Source of the DNA: Halopelagius longus
GTDB taxonomy: Archaea; Halobacteriota; Halobacteria; Halobacteriales; Haloferacaceae
Assembly (NCBI RefSeq): GCF_900100875.1
Contig: NZ_FNKQ01000003.1
Span: forward strand, 124,001-188,000
Length of the DNA: 64,000 nucleotides
Reading direction: 5' to 3'
The notes below the pieces were generated by a model. The model saw nothing but the letters and a program-made list of their open reading frames with translations. It searched no databases and had not been told where the DNA came from. This document shows positions 61,058-64,000 of the stretch, piece by piece. Position 1 is the stretch's first letter, and each line of letters starts with the position of its first letter. The position numbers and the translations under genes are program-made.

Positions 61058-61786
61058 ATGGACTGTGGGCGGTGTGGGACGCCGTTAGAGAAACCGGGAG
61101 ACTACTGTCTCACCTGTAACACCGCCAACTGCGACACCGTCGTCGTCGTCTTCGAACGGGCGCGCGCCGAACTGACGATGCTCGACGAGGAAGAGGTGAT
61201 AGGGAAGACGACGGTGACGACCATCCCCGAAGACGGCGACGAGAGTCGCGTCGTCGAACTGCGGAACTTCGCCGGACTCGTCGCCGACGAGGTGCGTCGG
61301 AAGCGCCCCGAGGAGGTGTACGCCGCGGGCGACAGGGACGTCCTGCGCGAGACGCGCGCGCAACTGCACCACGAGTTCTTCCGCGTCGCCGGCGAGAACC
61401 CCGTCGAACGCGTCCTCGAACGGCGGGGCGAACGCGCCCTCGAAGTCGTGGAGACGCCGCCCCGAGAGAAAGTCGGCGGCACGCACTCGACGCTCATCGG
61501 CGGGCGGAAGGGCCGCCGGGCCATCGGCGTCGTCGCGGGCCACCCGCACGTCAAGAAGATAATTCCCGGCCCGATAGACGCAAGCGGGAAGGGTTCCCGC
61601 ACGAGTCTCCGCGCGAAGGTGACCCGCGCCGACGGCAACGGCAACGTCCGACTCCTCCTCCGCGACGGGTCGAGCGTGCAGGAGAACCGCGTCGTCACGA
61701 CGGCGATGGACACCGAAACCGGTGAGTTCGTCCGCGACGACCTGAACGACGCCCTGCGCGAGGCGGAACTCCAAGACGGCGAGTGA
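61058..61786 (+). CDS. DUF2103 predicted metal-binding protein
   Basis: A 242-residue protein. The N-terminus has a zinc ribbon, Cys3/Cys6 (CGRC) and Cys17/Cys20 (CLTC). The body contains [38 protein letters not shown] and [13 protein letters not shown], conserved in the archaeal DUF2103 family. Role unknown; position just before ribosomal and RNA polymerase genes suggests an RNA-linked function, by inference only. Confidence 0.85.
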   Translation: MDCGRCGTPLEKPGDYCLTCNTANCDTVVVVFERARAELTMLDEEEVIGKTTVTTIPEDGDESRVVELRNFAGLVADEVRRKRPEEVYAAGDRDVLRETRAQLHHEFFRVAGENPVERVLERRGERALEVVETPPREKVGGTHSTLIGGRKGRRAIGVVAGHPHVKKIIPGPIDASGKGSRTSLRAKVTRADGNGNVRLLLRDGSSVQENRVVTTAMDTETGEFVRDDLNDALREAELQDGE

Positions 61787-61892
61787 GGGGCGTCGCCGGC
61801 GCCGACGCGCCGGAGACGGCGTGCCACCCCGACGCACGCGGCGAGGACGACTCGTAGGCTTTATCCGCCCGCCCCGGGTATCAGGCGATACT

Positions 61893-62165
61893 ATGGCCGA
61901 AAAGAAGGCACGAAAGACCGGCAGCGCCGGTCGCTTCGGCGCTCGCTACGGGCGCGTCGCCCGACGCCGGGTCAAGGAGATAGAAGCCGAGATGCGCTCC
62001 GCGAAAGTCGACGGCGACGACGTGACGCGCGTCGGCACGGGCATCTGGAAGAACGAGGAGACGGGCGAACTGTTCACCGGCGGCACGTACCGCCCGCAGA
62101 CGCCCGGCGGAAAGCAGGTCCGTCGCTCCATCCGCGCGGCGCTCTCGTCGGACGACGACGAGTAA
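61893..62165 (+). CDS. rpl37ae: 50S ribosomal protein L37Ae, zinc-finger cysteines missing
   Basis: A 90-residue L37Ae ([20 protein letters not shown]; later [20 protein letters not shown]). In most archaea residues about 38-60 form a zinc ribbon with four cysteines. Here that stretch ([20 protein letters not shown]) has no cysteine at all, and the whole protein has none. The fold around it is kept, so it probably remains ribosomal but without zinc. It starts the cluster rpl37ae-rpoP-pcc1. Confidence 0.93.
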   Translation: MAEKKARKTGSAGRFGARYGRVARRRVKEIEAEMRSAKVDGDDVTRVGTGIWKNEETGELFTGGTYRPQTPGGKQVRRSIRAALSSDDDE

Positions 62166-62204
62166 CGCGGAAGATACAACACGCTTCACAACTCACGATA
62201 CACA

Positions 62205-62339
62205 ATGAGCTACAAGTGCTCTCGCTGTAAGCGCGACGTCGAACTGGACGAGTACGGCGGCGTGCGCTGTCCGTACTGCGGGCACCGCGTCCTCCTGAAG
62301 GAGCGCGCGCCCGACGTGAAGGAAGTCCCGGTCGAGTAA
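62205..62339 (+). CDS. rpoP: DNA-directed RNA polymerase subunit P (Rpb12-like)
   Basis: A 44-residue protein, starting [20 protein letters not shown], with two cysteine pairs (CSRC at 5-8, CPYC at 22-25) that form the zinc ribbon of archaeal RpoP/Rpb12. The tail RVLLKERAP is typical. It links the large polymerase subunits. Found 39 bp after rpl37ae. Confidence 0.94.
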   Translation: MSYKCSRCKRDVELDEYGGVRCPYCGHRVLLKERAPDVKEVPVE

Positions 62340-62363
62340 CTCCTGTCTTTCTCTCTCGACTCG

Positions 62364-62621
62364 ATGGACGGCGCGCACGACGCGACGCTCGAATTTTCCT
62401 ACGCCGACGAGCGACGCGCCCGCACCGTCGCCGAGAGCGTTCGCGTCGAAGTCGGCGAGATAGACGACGCGCGGTCGGCCGCGGGCGTCGAACGCGAGGG
62501 GAACGTCGTCCGCGTCCGCGTGGACGCCGCGGACCTCGTCGCCCTCCGGGCGGGGACGAACTCGTGGCTCCGCCTCGTCTCCGTCGCGGAGACGGTGGCG
62601 GCGGACGCACGAGAACGCTGA
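62364..62621 (+). CDS. pcc1: KEOPS complex subunit Pcc1
   Basis: An 85-residue protein of the Pcc1 family (ATLEFSYADERRARTVAESV; LVALRAGTNSWLRLVSVAETV). Pcc1 dimerises in the KEOPS complex that makes the t6A tRNA base. The position after rpoP is usual in archaea. Length is normal. Confidence 0.85.
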   Translation: MDGAHDATLEFSYADERRARTVAESVRVEVGEIDDARSAAGVEREGNVVRVRVDAADLVALRAGTNSWLRLVSVAETVAADARER

Positions 62622-62705
62622 CTCGGAGGCGCAGGAGGCGTCCCGGCGTCCCACTCGGCGGGCGGAATACGGGCCTTTTTCAGTCAGCATCCCGTCGGCC
62701 CGAGT

Positions 62706-63095
62706 ATGCAGGGTAATCTGCCGCCGGAAGCACAGGAGAAGCTCGAGGAACTGCAGGACCTCCAGGAGACCGCACAGCAGGTCGCCGCGCAGAAACAGCA
62801 GGCCGAGTCCACGCTCACCGAGTCCAAGACGGCGCTCGAAACGCTCGAAGACGTCGACGAGGACACCGTCATGTACCGAGAGATCGGCGAACTGCTCGTC
62901 GAGACGGAGTACGACGAGGCGTACGACGACCTCGAAGAGAAGGTCGACACCCTCGAGATTCGCGTCGAGCAGCTTCAGAAGCAGGAAGAGCGCGTCCAAG
63001 AGCAGTTCGAGGACCTCCAGAGCGAACTCCAGCAGATGCTGCAGGGCGGCGCGGGCGGCGGCCCGATGGGCCCCGGCGGCGCAGGCGGCGCGTAA
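62706..63095 (+). CDS. pfdB: Prefoldin subunit beta
   Basis: A 129-residue protein with two coiled coils (about 5-50 and 70-115) around a short hairpin ([20 protein letters not shown]), the prefoldin beta layout. The C-terminus is Gly-rich ([15 protein letters not shown]). Prefoldin alpha/beta hexamers hand unfolded proteins to the thermosome. Confidence 0.92.
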   Translation: MQGNLPPEAQEKLEELQDLQETAQQVAAQKQQAESTLTESKTALETLEDVDEDTVMYREIGELLVETEYDEAYDDLEEKVDTLEIRVEQLQKQEERVQEQFEDLQSELQQMLQGGAGGGPMGPGGAGGA

Positions 63096-63101
63096 GCGAC
63101 G

Positions 63102-63359
63102 ATGCCGTCCGACGAAGAGGTCGTGGAGACGGCCGCCGAGGCCGCGGAGGGCGTCATCTTCGCGCGCTACAAGCAGTCCGAGGTCACCGACTTCGACGTG
63201 ACGGTGACGTTCGAGGACGGCGTTCTCGACGTGGACGTGTACGTCAACGCCCCCGAGGACGCCGACGCCGACGCCGACGAGGTGGCCGACGAAGCCGCAC
63301 TCGCGGCGCAGGACGCCGTGGACGAACTGTTCGGCGAAACCGACGCGGCCGAGTCGTAG
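63102..63359 (+). CDS. DUF3194 family protein
   Basis: An 85-residue acidic protein, 6 bp after prefoldin beta. The pattern (AEGVIFARYKQSEVTDFDVT, VDVYVNAPED) fits DUF3194, which often follows prefoldin beta in archaea. No catalytic motif. Function unknown. Confidence 0.85.
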   Translation: MPSDEEVVETAAEAAEGVIFARYKQSEVTDFDVTVTFEDGVLDVDVYVNAPEDADADADEVADEAALAAQDAVDELFGETDAAES

Positions 63360-63427
63360 CGGTCAGCGCGAAACGCACTTTTTGACGACACCCGCTCGTT
63401 CGTGAGAAATCGTTATATTCCTGTGTG

Positions 63428-63445
63428 CTATATGGTGCCATATGG
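63428..63445. promoter_or_regulatory. Inverted repeat over the start codon of the zinc-finger gene
   Basis: Arms CTATATGG and CCATATGG (7 of 8 positions match) flank TG. The second arm contains the ATG. With the TATA-like GTTATATTCC 15-25 bp upstream it could be an operator, for example autoregulation. The case is suggestive only. Confidence 0.3.
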
Positions 63446-63642
63446 CAACCAGAAACCGAGGCGGTGGGACGCCGCTGGAGCGGCTTCGAACGCACTACGA
63501 ACGGACGCGGTCGCGGTGTACGGCCTGCGGATACGTGGACGAAGACTGCGAGTGGACGGCGACGACGACGGGCCGCCGGGTGACCTACGAGCACGTCTGC
63601 CCGAGTTGCGGAACCGTCGATACCGCGGAGATACGCCTGTAA
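63442..63642 (+). CDS. Small zinc-finger protein (HVO_0649-like)
   Basis: A 66-residue protein with CTAC (26-29) and CPSC (about 53-56) pairs, forming a TFIIS-like zinc ribbon, after a basic N-terminus (RNRGGGTPLERLRTHYERTR). From memory it matches the HVO_0649 group of haloarchaeal zinc-finger proteins. The upstream TATA-like GTTATATTCC and an inverted repeat at the start codon suggest its own regulated promoter. Confidence 0.78.
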   Translation: MATRNRGGGTPLERLRTHYERTRSRCTACGYVDEDCEWTATTTGRRVTYEHVCPSCGTVDTAEIRL

Positions 63643-63685
63643 GGCGGAGTTGAAAGCGGCGTTCGAAGGAGTTCGAGGGAAGCCG

Positions 63686-63985
63686 CTACGCGAACAGGAA
63701 GATGAGGACGCTGACGGCCATCGCCGCGAGGATGACCGAGGCGGCGAACGCGCCGCCCATCGAGACGACGGCGTTCGCGTGACTGGCGAGCGTCTCCGTG
63801 CGGTCGTTCCCGAAGACGGTCACCTCGGCGAGTTCGACCGCAACCCCGGCCTCGACGGGTTCGCAGTCCGCCTCGGCCTCCTCTACGAGGTCCGCGACGA
63901 GCGTCCGGAGTTCGTCCCAGTCTATCGCCGCACCGACCTGATTGTCGGCTTTGACGGTGTTGACGATGTGGGTGTCAGTCGTCAT
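63686..63985 (-). CDS. Small protein with C-terminal membrane helix
   Basis: A 99-residue protein. The first 70 residues are soluble and acidic (DWDELRTLVADLVEEAEADC). The last 28 (AAMAVSVLIFLFA-type) form a single membrane helix, so it is tail-anchored with the soluble part inside. I recognise no family with certainty. An in-frame GTG at 63997 exists; the true start could also lie past the window end. Confidence 0.6.
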   Translation of the reverse strand: MTTDTHIVNTVKADNQVGAAIDWDELRTLVADLVEEAEADCEPVEAGVAVELAEVTVFGNDRTETLASHANAVVSMGGAFAASVILAAMAVSVLIFLFA

Positions 63986-64000
63986 CACCTCCGCCACGTC

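Overview
The window is a 64-kb stretch of a haloarchaeal chromosome (class Halobacteria). The G+C content is high and third codon positions are strongly G/C. The proteins are very acidic. TATA boxes lie about 25-35 bp upstream of start codons, often giving leaderless starts. The gene set is archaeal: RNA polymerase subunit P, L44e, S27e, L37Ae, aIF2-alpha, Nop10, prefoldin beta, GGGP synthase, DtdA, pantoate kinase and ThiR. The gene order (secE/ftsZ1, pab cluster, smc-scpA, gatB, topA, aspS, acetoin-type dehydrogenase, thi4, truD, rpoP) resembles, from memory, the Haloferax-type order. I would place the organism in or near Haloferacaceae and do not name a genus. Most of the window is conserved core chromosome. 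I see no CRISPR array, insertion sequence or provirus.

Layout. 0-5.4 kb: nusG (partial), secE, ftsZ1, dtdA and a cation exchanger on the minus strand, then aroE. 5.5-9.9 kb: an acidic helix-hairpin-helix protein, the pabB-pabA-pabC operon for p-aminobenzoate and a Rieske protein. 9.9-14.3 kb: initiator tRNA-Met and a membrane glycan block (GT2, GtrA, DUF2298). 14.3-17 kb: a translation block (rpl44e, rps27e, aIF2-alpha, nop10, PAC2 chaperone). 17-24 kb: small metabolic and regulatory genes, ending with an orphan iron-type substrate-binding lipoprotein behind a perfect DtxR-family operator. 24-29 kb: a coiled-coil protein, smc and scpA. 29-38.5 kb: a hydrolase-fold protein without its nucleophile, gatB, a MATE pump, topA, GGGP synthase and a DUF4013 protein. 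38.7-43.3 kb: aspS with a duplicated 3' end, then the archaeal CoA genes pantoate kinase and phosphopantothenate synthetase. 43.3-52 kb: a membrane sulfite-oxidase-like protein, a GST-like protein and an acetoin/2-oxoacid dehydrogenase locus (E1 alpha, E1 beta, AcoX-like, and a divergent E2). 52-55.4 kb: thi4, a methyltransferase, thiR and dcd. 55.4-55.8 kb: an unusual structured intergenic stretch. 55.8-64 kb: pth2, a histidine kinase and a receiver, truD, a membrane protein, a DUF2103 protein, rpl37ae, rpoP, pcc1, prefoldin beta, DUF3194 and small proteins.

The most unusual item is the E2 subunit at 50203-52032. It carries a lipoyl domain, two tandem peripheral-subunit-binding domains, a full acyltransferase domain and a C-terminal OsmC-type domain that keeps both peroxidatic cysteines. 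Since lipoyl groups are known reductants of Ohr/OsmC peroxidases, this looks like a one-polypeptide link between a 2-oxoacid dehydrogenase complex and peroxide removal. Other points worth checking are the hydrolase-fold protein whose nucleophile Ser is Ala, an L37Ae without zinc-binding cysteines, an in-frame remnant of a second aspS C-terminus, a possible ThiR operator at thi4, and the structured stretch between dcd and pth2.
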